From contig NZ_JACHNV010000003.1 in assembly GCF_014199535.1 (NCBI RefSeq), forward strand, positions 311,289-375,288: DNA of 64,000 nt, in the 5' to 3' direction. The notes under the pieces are model-generated. The model ran no database searches, was not told where the DNA came from, and saw only the letters and a program-made list of their open reading frames with translations. Position 1 is the stretch's first letter; each line of letters begins with the position of its first letter. Both the position numbers and the translations under genes were made by a program. The DNA is from Hymenobacter latericoloratus (GTDB lineage: Bacteria > Bacteroidota > Bacteroidia > Cytophagales > Hymenobacteraceae). Below are positions 8,847-18,841 of the stretch, one piece after another.

Positions 8847-8884
8847 AAAAGAGCCCTTCCTCCAGCTGGAGAAAGGGCTCTTTT
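8847..8884. terminator. Bidirectional terminator
   Basis: A 12-bp stem (8847-8858 with 8873-8884) flanked by A and T runs separates two convergent genes. Confidence 0.85.
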
Positions 8885-8902
8885 GTTTAAAGGAGGGCTG
8901 AA

Positions 8903-9688
8903 TTAGCCGAGCGTATTGTTGAGCAGCCCGGCCAGGCGCACGCCGGCTTCCACAATGCGTTGGCGCATCAGGTCGGCGTGGGCGGGATAGTACTTGTAGT
9001 CCACATCGGTGCCGGCCGGCGTTTCCTGGTAGAGCTTCTCCGACTGCTGGTAGGACTCCCAGAGCCACTGCTCGGGCGCGGCTGCCTGCATTTCCCGGAT
9101 CTGACGACCCCGCAGTTTCTGGTCGTACTGCTGGGCCATTTCGGTGTACGTCAGGCCCTGGTAGTCGAGCAGGCCGCTGTCCCAGAGGCTGTGCAGGTTG
9201 GTGTCGCGGCCGCGGTACTTGAGCTTAATGTCGTTACCGCCCTTGTCTTCGGCGTGCCCCGTGTGCATGGGCTGGTGGATGTCACCTACCAGGTGAACCA
9301 CAAATTTAAGGGCCGCCGCACGCTCCTGCTGGGTTTTGTTGGGGTCACCGAGGGTCCGGAGCTGGGCTTCCAGCGCGCTGTAGGCATTGGCTGTGGTCTG
9401 TGACTTTACCTGCTGAATGTACTGGTCGCGGGGCAGGCCGGAGGGGGTATTCACGTAGTGCCACGGAGCCGTTTCCTTGAACTCCGGGTAGTAGCGGATT
9501 TCATCGGGCCAGGTGCTGACCAGGGTCAGGGTTTCCGTGCCCAGCAGGCGCTGCACCTCGCGGCGGGCCTTGCGGCTGAGGTGATTCTCGGCAATTTTGC
9601 CCACGGCCCGGTGGCCATCGGCGCCCCAGGCCCAGAGGGTCAGCGGCGACAACAGGCACAGCAGCAGCGGAAGAAGACGCTTACGCAT
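8903..9688 (-). CDS. Secreted S1/P1-family nuclease
   Basis: A zinc-dependent nuclease of the phospholipase C / S1-P1 fold that degrades single-stranded nucleic acids or 3'-nucleotides outside the cytoplasm. The start at 9688 gives a signal peptide (1-20) followed by W21, whose free amino end is the first zinc ligand in the family. The other ligands are visible: H26 in ADGH, D in TWPDEIR, H in WHYVN, the HLVGDIHQPMH cluster and NLHSLWD. The 261-residue length is normal. An upstream in-frame start would add 41 residues and destroy the signal peptide. Its likely role is nucleic-acid scavenging. Confidence 0.93.
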   Translation of the reverse strand: MRKRLLPLLLCLLSPLTLWAWGADGHRAVGKIAENHLSRKARREVQRLLGTETLTLVSTWPDEIRYYPEFKETAPWHYVNTPSGLPRDQYIQQVKSQTTANAYSALEAQLRTLGDPNKTQQERAAALKFVVHLVGDIHQPMHTGHAEDKGGNDIKLKYRGRDTNLHSLWDSGLLDYQGLTYTEMAQQYDQKLRGRQIREMQAAAPEQWLWESYQQSEKLYQETPAGTDVDYKYYPAHADLMRQRIVEAGVRLAGLLNNTLG

Positions 9689-9716
9689 ACAATGGAAAAA
9701 GAAGGGTGTGTGGCCG

Positions 9717-9724
9717 CAAAAATA
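9717..9724 (-). promoter_or_regulatory. -7 box of the S1/P1 nuclease gene
   Basis: TATTTTTG on the minus strand lies 28 bases before the start codon at 9688. It confirms that the longer start at 9811 is not used. Confidence 0.6.
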
Positions 9725-9803
9725 GCGCCTTTGAAAAGGATATCTGGTATTATTCCGCGTAAACTTACTTCCGGCTGGAAAATCCCCCACTACCACGCTT
9801 GCT

Positions 9804-10361
9804 ATGCACACCGCAGATTACTGGCGCAGTCTTAAGTTCGACTACCTTACCACGTACTCTCTGCTGCGCGGCCCGAAATGGCAGCATCTGCTGGCGGCCA
9901 TGCGCCAAGAAAAAGACACTAGCCGCAGGGCGCTTCTTACCGCTACCCCTGCAGAGCTACCAGAACTCCGAGAGCGGCTAAGACGCATCGAGCGGCAAAA
10001 TGACTTGCAAACCCGCCTAACCACGAATGCCAACCGCGCTTATCATATCACGGCTACCCCCACCGCTACGCTCAACCGTGGTTCACTAGAGGTAGAGGAG
10101 CTAGGCCGGATATTGCAAACACCCTGTCAAGACCTTCGGTACATGATGTGTGCGCCTGTTTTCCGCGATGCGCTGGCTTTCTACAACGCGGAGCATGAAC
10201 TAGTGGGCGTATTGAATATCTGCTTTGGCTGCAACGTAATGCAAACGGAAAGCGGCCAAGATGTAGAAGCTGACTACCGCGTGTATGAGCAGCTGCGGAA
10301 GTGGTTTCAACGGTTAGGCCACCAGATAGAGGTAGCAGCCTACGAAGAAAGGCCCGGCTAG
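9804..10361 (+). CDS. Hypothetical protein
   Basis: The 185-residue product from ATG 9804 is not recognised. It is soluble, with a charged helical region at about 40-65 and a mixed C-terminal half. That half contains a CxxC pair (CFGCN) in a strand-like context and an Asp/Glu-rich stretch. No signal peptide is seen. It is divergent from the nuclease and convergent with pckA, and shares a terminator with the latter. Confidence 0.5.
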   Translation: MHTADYWRSLKFDYLTTYSLLRGPKWQHLLAAMRQEKDTSRRALLTATPAELPELRERLRRIERQNDLQTRLTTNANRAYHITATPTATLNRGSLEVEELGRILQTPCQDLRYMMCAPVFRDALAFYNAEHELVGVLNICFGCNVMQTESGQDVEADYRVYEQLRKWFQRLGHQIEVAAYEERPG

Positions 10362-10381
10362 CTTGAGCTAACCGGGCCTTT
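10348..10381. terminator. Bidirectional terminator
   Basis: The arms AAAGGCCCGG and CCGGGCCTTT with an inner CTAGC/GCTA helix overlap the last codons of the rightward gene and serve pckA in the other direction. Confidence 0.75.
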
Positions 10382-10403
10382 GCACAAACTAAGTCGCCTT
10401 CAG

Positions 10404-12017
10404 CTACACGCTGGCTACTACCTCAGCTTTCGGAGCGCCAGCCAGAATTTCCTCGTTGGCGTAATCCGCATACTTCTTGAAGTTCGCTACAAACTTATGG
10501 GCCAGGTCGGTAGCCGTGCGGTCGTACTCTTCCTTGTCGGCCCAAGTGTCGCGGGCATCCAGAATTTCAGTGGGTACGCCGGGCACGGCGGCCGGAATTT
10601 CTACCCCGAAGATGGGGTGCTTGTGGAAGGTCACGTCGTCCAGCTCGCCGTTGAGGGCGGCGGTAATCATGGCGCGGGTGTAGCTCAGCTTCATGCGCGA
10701 GCCAACGCCGTAGGAGCCACCCGTCCAGCCGGTGTTCACCAGCCACACGTTCACTTCGTTCTCGTCCATTTTCTTACCCAGCATCTCGGCGTATTTGGTC
10801 GGGTGCAGGGGTAGGAAAACGGCGCCAAAGCAAGCCGAGAAAGTGGTCTGGGGCTCGGTTACGCCCATTTCCGTGCCCGCTACCTTGGCCGTGTAGCCCG
10901 ACATGAAGTGGTACATGGCGTGGCTCTTATCGAGCTTGCTGATGGGAGGCAGCACCCCGAAAGCATCGGCCGTCAGGAAGAAAATGTTCTTGGGGGCATC
11001 GGCTACCGAAGGCTCAATGGCATTCGGAATGTAATTGATGGGGTAGGCCGTGCGGGTGTTTTCCGTTACGGATTTGTTGGCGTAGTCCACTGTGTGCGTA
11101 CCCGGCACAAACCGCGTATTTTCTACAATAGAGCCAAATTTGATGGCGTTCCAGATTTCGGGCTCCTTCTCGGCCGAGAGGTCAATCACCTTAGCGTAGC
11201 AGCCGCCCTCAAAGTTGAAGATACCCGCGTCGGGCGTCCAGCCGTGCTCGTCGTCGCCGATGAGGCCGCGGTTGGGGTCGGCGGAGAGGGTAGTCTTGCC
11301 CGTACCGGAGAGGCCGAAGAAGATAGCCGTGTCGCCGTTTTTGCCCACGTTGGCCGAGCAGTGCATGCTCAGGGTTTCCCGCTCGTGGGGCAGCAGGTAA
11401 TTGAGCACTCCGAAAATGCCTTTCTTCATTTCGCCGGCGTAACCCGTACCCCCAATCAGAATCATCTTCTTGGTGAAGTTCAGAATAGCGAAATTTTTCT
11501 GGCGCGTACCATCTACGGCCGGATCGGCCTCGAAGCCGGGGGCGCAGATGATGCTGAAATCGGGCGTCCAGCTCGTGTCAGCGCCCTCGGTGGGGCGCAG
11601 GAACATATTGTAGCAAAATAGGTTGTGCCAGGCCAGCTCGTTCACCACCCGCAGCTTCAGCTCGTAGGTAGGGTTGGCGCCGGCGTAGGCGTCGCGCACG
11701 TAAATTTCCTTGTCTTCCAGGTACTGCACCATCTTCTGGTGAAGCTGGTCGAACTTGTCGGCGTCGAAGGGGATGTTGATGTCGCCCCACCACACGCTGT
11801 CCTGGGTGTTGGCATCTTTTACTACGAACCGGTCTTTGGGCGAGCGGCCGGTGAAGGCACCGGTATCCGCCATGAGGGCGCCGGTGTCCGTGAGGGTACC
11901 TTCGCCCCGACGCAGGGCTTCTTCTACCAGCTCGGCAGGGGTGAGGTTAAGGTGTACCTGAGCGGCGCGGGAAATGCCCAAAGGGGCGAGGCGGGCGTTG
12001 GCGGCGGAGTCCATCAT
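10404..12017 (-). CDS. pckA: Phosphoenolpyruvate carboxykinase (ATP)
   Basis: It converts oxaloacetate and ATP to phosphoenolpyruvate, CO2 and ADP, the entry step of gluconeogenesis. The 537-residue product has the family length. Motifs are the substrate loop TGRSPKDRF (56-64), the P-loop GLSGTGKT (235-242), the metal-binding GDDEHGW and the C-terminal TGGSYG region. Two adjacent ATGs (12017 and 12014) are both possible; a start at 12098 would lie upstream of the -7 box at 12069-12076. A perfect palindrome at 12114-12133 sits just upstream of the promoter and may control it. Confidence 0.97.
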   Translation of the reverse strand: MMDSAANARLAPLGISRAAQVHLNLTPAELVEEALRRGEGTLTDTGALMADTGAFTGRSPKDRFVVKDANTQDSVWWGDINIPFDADKFDQLHQKMVQYLEDKEIYVRDAYAGANPTYELKLRVVNELAWHNLFCYNMFLRPTEGADTSWTPDFSIICAPGFEADPAVDGTRQKNFAILNFTKKMILIGGTGYAGEMKKGIFGVLNYLLPHERETLSMHCSANVGKNGDTAIFFGLSGTGKTTLSADPNRGLIGDDEHGWTPDAGIFNFEGGCYAKVIDLSAEKEPEIWNAIKFGSIVENTRFVPGTHTVDYANKSVTENTRTAYPINYIPNAIEPSVADAPKNIFFLTADAFGVLPPISKLDKSHAMYHFMSGYTAKVAGTEMGVTEPQTTFSACFGAVFLPLHPTKYAEMLGKKMDENEVNVWLVNTGWTGGSYGVGSRMKLSYTRAMITAALNGELDDVTFHKHPIFGVEIPAAVPGVPTEILDARDTWADKEEYDRTATDLAHKFVANFKKYADYANEEILAGAPKAEVVASV

Positions 12018-12068
12018 AGGGCCGAAAACGAAAATTTGGGTGGGTGGGAAATTGGGGGAATTGGCGAA

Positions 12069-12076
12069 CAAAAATA
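12069..12076 (-). promoter_or_regulatory. -7 box of pckA
   Basis: TATTTTTG on the minus strand lies 51 bases before the pckA start at 12017. Confidence 0.55.
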
Positions 12077-12113
12077 GGCAAAAACCTGAGGTGGGCACGG
12101 CTTTTGACCAAAA

Positions 12114-12133
12114 AATAGCGAAAATTCGCTATT
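12114..12133. promoter_or_regulatory. Perfect palindrome between pckA and the peptide transporter
   Basis: AATAGCGAA-AA-TTCGCTATT has 9-base arms with a 2-base centre. It lies about 50-70 bases upstream of the predicted pckA transcription start and 137 bases before the transporter start. Its AT-rich operator-like form suggests a dimeric regulator; which one is unknown. Confidence 0.5.
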
Positions 12134-12270
12134 AGCGGGGCTGAACTATAAGCTGATGTTCGCCTAACGAGTGTTAGCACACCAGGGTTAAGAAACTTTT
12201 GTAGCTTTACCAACTAGCCTTACGGTTTCGCGGGGGCTAGCTTACGTATCACACCTCTTCCTTCACGTTC

Positions 12271-13695
12271 ATGCAAACAACCTCCGCTGTTCAGGAGCAG
12301 CCGATTGCGAAACAGGGCCACCCGCCGGGGCTCTACCTCCTCTTCTTCACCGAAATGTGGGAGCGGTTCAGCTACTACGGTATGCGCGGCCTGCTTATGC
12401 TCTACCTGTCGAAAACGGCAATTCAGGGCGGATTGGGTATCGACGCGGCCAGTGCTTCGCTTATCTACGGCTATTTCACCGGCTTCGTGTACCTGACTCC
12501 CATCCTGGGCGGGTGGTTGGCTGATAAATACATCGGGCAGCGCCGGGCTATTCTAATCGGGGGCCTGACGATGGCCGTGGGGCAGTTTTTCCTGTTCATG
12601 CAGCCCGCCTTGTCAGCGGACGCCTTCTTCTTTGGCCTGCCCTGGCCAACGGTGATAGGCCTGCTGCTCCTGATTTTGGGCAACGGTTTCTTTAAGCCGA
12701 ATATCTCCACCATTGTAGGTAAGCTGTACGCCCAGGGCGACCCGCGCCGAGATGCGGCTTTCACTATTTTCTACATGGGTATCAACACGGGCGCCTTTAT
12801 TGCGCCGCTCGTGTGCGGCTACCTGGCCGAAGATATGTTCGCCACGAAGACGGTGGTAGATGGGGTAGAGCAGGTGGCCAGCTACGGCTTCCGCTACGGC
12901 TTCTTGGCCGCCGGTATTGGCATGCTGCTGGGTCAGCTGGCCTTTAACCTGCTGGGCAAGAAATATCTCGGCGACGTGGGTATGTACCCCGAAGGCCAGA
13001 ACGAGGATAAAACCGTTGCCAAGGCCCCTCTTACCAAGGAGGAAACTGACCGGATGGCCGTTATCTTCATTATCACGCTTTTCGTGGTATTCTTCTGGGC
13101 CGGTTTTGAGCAGGCCGGCTCTTCGCTGACCCTCTACACCGATAAATACATCAACCGCGAGGTAGCAGGCTTCCTGATTCCGACTTCCTGGTTCCAGTCC
13201 GTAAACGCCGGCTTTATCGTGCTGCTGGGCGCACCCGTGGCGGCTTTGTGGGTAAATCTGAGCCGCAAAGGCAAGGACCTGAGCATTCCCGTGAAGATGG
13301 GTTTAGGTATGGTGCTGCTGGGTGTGGGCTTCCTGTTCATGGTGGGCGCCGTGCTGGAGCGCGGCGGCGATGTAGCCGACCAGACCATTAAGGCAAGCAT
13401 TCTGTGGCTGCTGGCTACGTACTTCTTCCATACGATTGGGGAGTTGTGCCTCTCGCCGGTGGGCCTTTCGATGGTGTCACGCTTGTCGCCGCCTACCCTT
13501 ACTTCTATGCTGATGGGAGTGTGGTTCCTGGCGCCCTTCGTGGCCCAGATTGCCGGGGGCTACATTGCCTCCTACGTGGAAGAACTCGGCGCCCTGAAGG
13601 TATTTGGCCTGATTGCCGGCTTCGTAATCCTGGCTGGCCTGATTCTGATTGCCATTGCCAAGAAGCTGTTCTACATGATGCACGGCCGCGGCTAA
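12271..13695 (+). CDS. POT/PTR-family peptide transporter
   Basis: A proton-coupled di/tripeptide importer of the major facilitator superfamily in the inner membrane. The 474-residue protein has about 12-14 hydrophobic segments. Family motifs near the N-terminus are E28-x2-E31-R32-F-x-Y-Y (28-36), and FYMGINTGAF in the fourth to fifth segment. Start ATG 12271. It is divergent from pckA; a shared palindrome between them suggests co-regulation of peptide uptake and gluconeogenesis, which is an inference. Confidence 0.93.
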   Translation: MQTTSAVQEQPIAKQGHPPGLYLLFFTEMWERFSYYGMRGLLMLYLSKTAIQGGLGIDAASASLIYGYFTGFVYLTPILGGWLADKYIGQRRAILIGGLTMAVGQFFLFMQPALSADAFFFGLPWPTVIGLLLLILGNGFFKPNISTIVGKLYAQGDPRRDAAFTIFYMGINTGAFIAPLVCGYLAEDMFATKTVVDGVEQVASYGFRYGFLAAGIGMLLGQLAFNLLGKKYLGDVGMYPEGQNEDKTVAKAPLTKEETDRMAVIFIITLFVVFFWAGFEQAGSSLTLYTDKYINREVAGFLIPTSWFQSVNAGFIVLLGAPVAALWVNLSRKGKDLSIPVKMGLGMVLLGVGFLFMVGAVLERGGDVADQTIKASILWLLATYFFHTIGELCLSPVGLSMVSRLSPPTLTSMLMGVWFLAPFVAQIAGGYIASYVEELGALKVFGLIAGFVILAGLILIAIAKKLFYMMHGRG

Positions 13696-13748
13696 ATCAC
13701 GGATTCAGACGGTTTTTTTTGGATTACATAGATTCCGCTCTGATGAAT

Positions 13749-13784
13749 AAAAAGCCCCATTGGCAGTTGCCAGTGGGGCTTTTT
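13749..13784 (+). terminator. Terminator of the peptide transporter
   Basis: An A-rich stem (AAAAAGCCCCA with TGGGGCTTTTT, plus inner TGGCA/TGCCA) is followed by T residues. Confidence 0.85.
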
Positions 13785-14012
13785 GTTTGTTACCCAGATA
13801 ATTGAAAGCAACACCTACACTACGCCGATTCGAAGCTTAGAGGCATCTGGCCGTTGATATCTGCACTGCTCGGGCCGTTTGCATCGTTGAATACTATTCG
13901 CCTACCCCTGATGCCAGCACAAACCTGCCGTGCTAAAGGCCTAAGTGTTAGCATGTAGCCATCTAGCCGGACGCATCCAATATCGGGCATGGCAATAGAC
14001 CGGCTTCTAAAT

Positions 14013-14047
14013 AAAAAGCCCTGTTGGCAATGCCAACAGGGCTTTTT
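14013..14047 (-). terminator. Terminator of groESL
   Basis: Perfect 17-base arms (14013-14029 and 14031-14047) flanked by A and T runs lie 41 bases past the groEL stop. Confidence 0.88.
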
Positions 14048-14087
14048 TTAGACGAAACGGAATTTGAAAAACCGCCTTAATCTATAA

Positions 14088-15764
<1,677 letters not shown>

Positions 15765-16055
15765 TTACAGTACGGCGAAAATGTCCGACTCCTTCATGAT
15801 GAGGTAGTCCTGACCATCCACAGTGATTTCAGTGCCGGCATACTTGCCGTACAGCACCTGGTCACCGGTTTTTACCTGCGGCTTGATGGTGGTACCGTTG
15901 TCGGCCACTTTGCCTTCGCCTACGGCAACTACTTCGCCACGCTGGGGTTTCTCCTTAGCCGTGTCGGGGATGATGATGCCCGATTTGGTTTTCTCCTCGG
16001 CAGCGGCCGGCGCAATGATTACGCGGTCAGCCAGCGGTTTGATGCTAAGCGACAT
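15765..16055 (-). CDS. groS: Co-chaperonin GroES
   Basis: The 96-residue lid of the chaperonin. The start at 16055 ([14 protein letters not shown]) matches the family; the frame is open upstream but codes nothing conserved. The mobile loop region ([18 protein letters not shown]) and the roof hairpin are present. First gene of groES-groEL. Its upstream region holds a TGACAGAATGG element (16138-16148), also found before miaB, and a CTGTCAG-GT-CTGACAG palindrome; no CIRCE element is present. Confidence 0.98.
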   Translation of the reverse strand: MSLSIKPLADRVIIAPAAAEEKTKSGIIIPDTAKEKPQRGEVVAVGEGKVADNGTTIKPQVKTGDQVLYGKYAGTEITVDGQDYLIMKESDIFAVL

Positions 16056-16137
16056 ATTGTACGTTTTGGTTGAAAGGTTTACTTGAAGTAAGACGGTGAA
16101 GGGCAAGCTACACTTCCTGTGCCAGCCCCGCTAAACC

Positions 16138-16148
16138 TGACAGAATGG
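16138..16148 (-). promoter_or_regulatory. TGACAGAATGG element upstream of groES
   Basis: The plus-strand word TGACAGAATGG is also found at 21859-21869 before miaB, in the same orientation and behind a CTAAA word in both places. It lies 83 bases before the groES start. Candidate regulator site. Confidence 0.4.
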
Positions 16149-16188
16149 ACGCTTTTACCCGAATTGTGCGTCAGGATTGCATTGGTGG

Positions 16189-16204
16189 CTGTCAGGTCTG
16201 ACAG
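16189..16204. promoter_or_regulatory. CTGTCAG-GT-CTGACAG palindrome upstream of groES
   Basis: Perfect 7-base arms with a 2-base centre, 134 bases before the groES start. With the CTGACAG inside the element at 16137-16143 this makes three copies of the same half-site upstream of the chaperonin genes, so it is a candidate heat-shock operator. Confidence 0.45.
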
Positions 16205-16330
16205 GAAAAAGTTCCCGTTGCGGGCGGAGGTTGCGCGGCTGTACGCCCTTTTCGTCGAATAGTTGGCCGTGCGACGCTAGAAAATCAGGGCTTTCATACC
16301 GGAAAGGGGTAGGGAACTGGATAAGAAACA

Positions 16331-16366
16331 AAAAAGCCGGTAGCTCCGCGGGGGGGCTACCGGCTT
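16331..16366 (-). terminator. Terminator of the secG operon
   Basis: The 11-base arms AAGCCGGTAGC (16334-16344) and GCTACCGGCTT (16356-16366) have the T run on the minus-strand side, 22 bases past the secG stop. Confidence 0.85.
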
Positions 16367-16387
16367 CAAGGCCGAAAAGACAATACG

Positions 16388-16780
16388 TTATTGGGCCGGG
16401 GCTGGGGTGGGCTGAGCGGCCGGAGCCGTAGCGGGCGCACCGGCCGGAGCGCCGGGGGCTGCCGCGCCCGGAACGGCCGGTGCCGGCGTAGCGGGAATAC
16501 GGGTTTCCAGCGCTTTTTGCTGGTTGATGCTGCGAACCGGACCCGCTTCGGAGGCGCCACCTACTACGTGGGTGCCCAGGCTGAGGACCATCAGGCCAAT
16601 AGCGAAGCCCCAGGTTAGCTTCTCAAGCAAGTCGCCGGTGCGCTTCACGCCCATGAGCTGGGCCGCGCCACCCGCGCCGAACTGGCTGGAAATTCCGCCG
16701 CCTTTGGGGTTCTGGGCCAGCACTACCAACGCCAGCAGCAGGCAAACAAGAAGAATCAGGGCAATAAGAGCGTAGTACAT
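16388..16780 (-). CDS. secG: Preprotein translocase subunit SecG with long Ala/Pro tail
   Basis: Small inner-membrane partner of SecY-SecE. Two transmembrane segments (about 2-23 and 54-75) flank the family motif QNPKGGGISSQFG. The 130-residue product is longer than typical SecG because of a C-terminal tail of about 45 residues, nearly all Ala, Pro, Gly and Gln. The start codon directly abuts the stop codon of the preceding TPR gene (no spacer), so translation is probably coupled. Last gene of the miaB-lptE block. Confidence 0.93.
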   Translation of the reverse strand: MYYALIALILLVCLLLALVVLAQNPKGGGISSQFGAGGAAQLMGVKRTGDLLEKLTWGFAIGLMVLSLGTHVVGGASEAGPVRSINQQKALETRIPATPAPAVPGAAAPGAPAGAPATAPAAQPTPAPAQ

Positions 16781-18202
16781 CTACTCCGGGGATTGTTGCA
16801 GTTGTTGAATTTGCTCGGCAAAGTACGCCTTTTTTTCGGGCTGTCGCTCCATCAGGCGCTCATATATTTCAATGGCCTTCTCCCGTTTTCCCTGCCGCAC
16901 CATGATTTTGGCGAGGCTTTCAGAGGCCAGCGCGGGCGGCGTGCTGGTGCTACGCACCGATAAGTCGGCCTGCTCTTCGGCGGGAAGCGCCGCCCCAACC
17001 GGCGTTTTGATGCGGGGCTGAGTTTTCAGGAACTGATTGATCAGGTCCAGGGAAGATGCCTGAGGTGTGGGCTTGTTGTTTTTTAAATAAGCCAGCAGCA
17101 GCGCATCGGGCTCAAAGAAAGCATCCAGCGGCAGATCAAGCGTATAGCCATCGTGGGGCTGCAGGTCGTAGCCCAGGCGGCTGCCGGCGCCCAGTGCGTA
17201 GCCCACTTCCTTGTCGGAGCGGAACGGGGCTGAAACGACCGGGAGCGGGGCGCTGGTGTTGCGTAGGGTAGGCAACTCATCTTCTTCGTCCGCGTCATCG
17301 AGGCCGGGCAGCAGGTAGCCCGAAGGGGCCGGCAGGTCCGGCTCACTTAACCCGAACTCAAAGCGGGAAATACCGGCGTCGGCCGGCGGCCGGATGGGTG
17401 GGGCCACCGCTGGCAGCAGGTCGGCCTCCGGCGCAGTTTCTTCACTGGAAACTAGCTCCGGCACGCTCGTGGCCTCAGCGGGGGCAGGGTCCGGCTCAGA
17501 TTGTATTGGCTCAACTTCCTGGAAGAAGGTTTGATCTGCCTCGGCTTCCTCAGCTTCAGGCTGTTTCGCCGCGGGCTGCTCGGTAATAGGTTCCGGGGCT
17601 TCTTCGGAGGTAGGCGTGGTGGCCACCATCTCCGGCTCTAGCACCAGCACATCTGCCGTAGAAGTTGCTTCGACTTCTGATAAAGGCTCTATCGTCGGCT
17701 CCGTTACCGGCTCTTCCTGGTGCTCAATGGATGGGGTAGGTGCCTGAGCTTCTTGCTCATCTGAGGGAGGCGCTTCAACTACCGCAACGGGCTCTTCAAC
17801 CTGAGGCGCACCGGAAGCAGGTTCTGGCAGCGCTGGCTCAATACCAGGTCCTTCCGCCGACGTGGCAACGGAGCTATCGGGCAGGAACGTCGCGAAAACA
17901 TCCGCCTCGGGCTGGGCTGCCTGGCCCGGTGCAACTGCCTCCGGAACCATTACGGCTATTTCGGGGGTAGCGGGCTGCTCCAGCAGTTGGCGCAGCAGGT
18001 TGCGGTCGGCGGCGTAGGTAGCCGCCCGGCGCAGGCGTTGGCTGGCCAGCATGCTGCCCCGGTCGTGGGCCGCTTTGGCCAGGAGTACGTGGGCCGTCTG
18101 GCAGTAAGGAAATGCGGCCGCCAGCTGTTCCAGCTCCCGGACTTCGGCATTCGAAATTCCGTTTACGTGGTCCAGGATATGCAAAAGCGACGCGCGGGTC
18201 AT
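16781..18202 (-). CDS. TPR-like protein with acidic Pro/Glu-rich middle
   Basis: A 473-residue product starting at ATG 18202 (MTRASLLHILDHVNG). The N-terminal 90 residues are helical and repeat-like (ELEQLAAAFPYCQTAHVLLAKAAHDR). Residues about 95-250 are a low-complexity Glu/Pro/Ala/Val region, probably disordered. The C-terminus (LAKIMVRQGKREKAIEIYERLMERQPEK, key residues KAIEIYERL) is a clear tetratricopeptide unit. The conserved position between lptE and secG suggests an envelope-assembly or scaffold role, but this is only inference. No catalytic motif. Confidence 0.75.
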   Translation of the reverse strand: MTRASLLHILDHVNGISNAEVRELEQLAAAFPYCQTAHVLLAKAAHDRGSMLASQRLRRAATYAADRNLLRQLLEQPATPEIAVMVPEAVAPGQAAQPEADVFATFLPDSSVATSAEGPGIEPALPEPASGAPQVEEPVAVVEAPPSDEQEAQAPTPSIEHQEEPVTEPTIEPLSEVEATSTADVLVLEPEMVATTPTSEEAPEPITEQPAAKQPEAEEAEADQTFFQEVEPIQSEPDPAPAEATSVPELVSSEETAPEADLLPAVAPPIRPPADAGISRFEFGLSEPDLPAPSGYLLPGLDDADEEDELPTLRNTSAPLPVVSAPFRSDKEVGYALGAGSRLGYDLQPHDGYTLDLPLDAFFEPDALLLAYLKNNKPTPQASSLDLINQFLKTQPRIKTPVGAALPAEEQADLSVRSTSTPPALASESLAKIMVRQGKREKAIEIYERLMERQPEKKAYFAEQIQQLQQSPE

Positions 18203-18307
18203 ACAGGAAAGGTAAATGGGAAGGAAGATTGGGCGCGAAGGTACTACCCTAGCGCAGGACTGCCGCATAGGAGCGGGGTAGGCAGGATACTACTCCTGGG
18301 TGTATGC

Positions 18308-18841
18308 CTACCAGTTGGCTACCGATTTATTAAAGGCATCACTGATAATGTTGCGAAATAGCCGGCTCAGAACGGTTGGGTCGTTGTTGATGCTGGTGAT
18401 GTCGCGGGTAGCAGGAAAAGGCTCACTGGTCTGTAGCGTTTGCTCGAAGTCCTGCTTGGGGTCCTTGGTGTTGGTAAATTTCACCCGGACCTGAATGGTG
18501 AGCTGGTTGGCCCCGGCCCGGTCCTGCCCGTTCTGCTGCTGAATAGCGGCGGGAGCGAAGTCGTAGGCGATGATCTGCCCTTCAAACTGCAGGTCGCCGT
18601 CGCGCGGTACGAGCTTCAGAGACGTATTGCGCTGAAAATAGTCCTTGAAGTCCTCGGTAAACCGTGGGGCCAGGAAGGAGGGACCATTGTTGGCGTTGTT
18701 GGCAAACGTGGCAATGGAAATCGTCTCTACAGTAGGGTCGATGCTGGTGCCGGTGAAGGAGTACACCCCGCAGCCACTAAACAGGGGTAGCACCAGTAGC
18801 AAAACCAGCCCAAAAGCCCAATTACGCTTGTTCCAGATCAT
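18308..18841 (-). CDS. lptE: LPS-assembly lipoprotein LptE
   Basis: A 177-residue lipoprotein with a signal peptide and lipobox LFSG-C24. It is an outer-membrane plug and partner of LptD for moving lipopolysaccharide to the cell surface. The LptE fold is supported by GVYSFTGTSIDPTVETISIATF near the N-terminus (key residues GVYSF and TISI) and later strands. The start overlaps the 3' end of the regulator gene by 20 bases, which implies co-translation. The sequence is divergent from proteobacterial LptE, as expected in Bacteroidota. Confidence 0.85.
   Translation of the reverse strand: MIWNKRNWAFGLVLLLVLPLFSGCGVYSFTGTSIDPTVETISIATFANNANNGPSFLAPRFTEDFKDYFQRNTSLKLVPRDGDLQFEGQIIAYDFAPAAIQQQNGQDRAGANQLTIQVRVKFTNTKDPKQDFEQTLQTSEPFPATRDITSINNDPTVLSRLFRNIISDAFNKSVANW

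Larger units (their letters stand above)
13696..14087. other. Intergenic region with two terminators
   Basis: Between convergent POT and groEL. It holds the two terminators listed separately and about 230 bases between them in which I see no gene or repeat. Confidence 0.6.

Noticed and set aside
12164..12180. CTAAC-GAGT-GTTAG with GTTAGCAC, similar to half of a CIRCE element
   Set aside because: The second CIRCE half is missing and the site is not upstream of a heat-shock gene; groESL itself has no CIRCE.
16100..16130. Possible sigma-54 promoter (TGGCAC) upstream of groES
   Set aside because: The GG and GC elements are not separated by ten bases, so the -24/-12 spacing fails.
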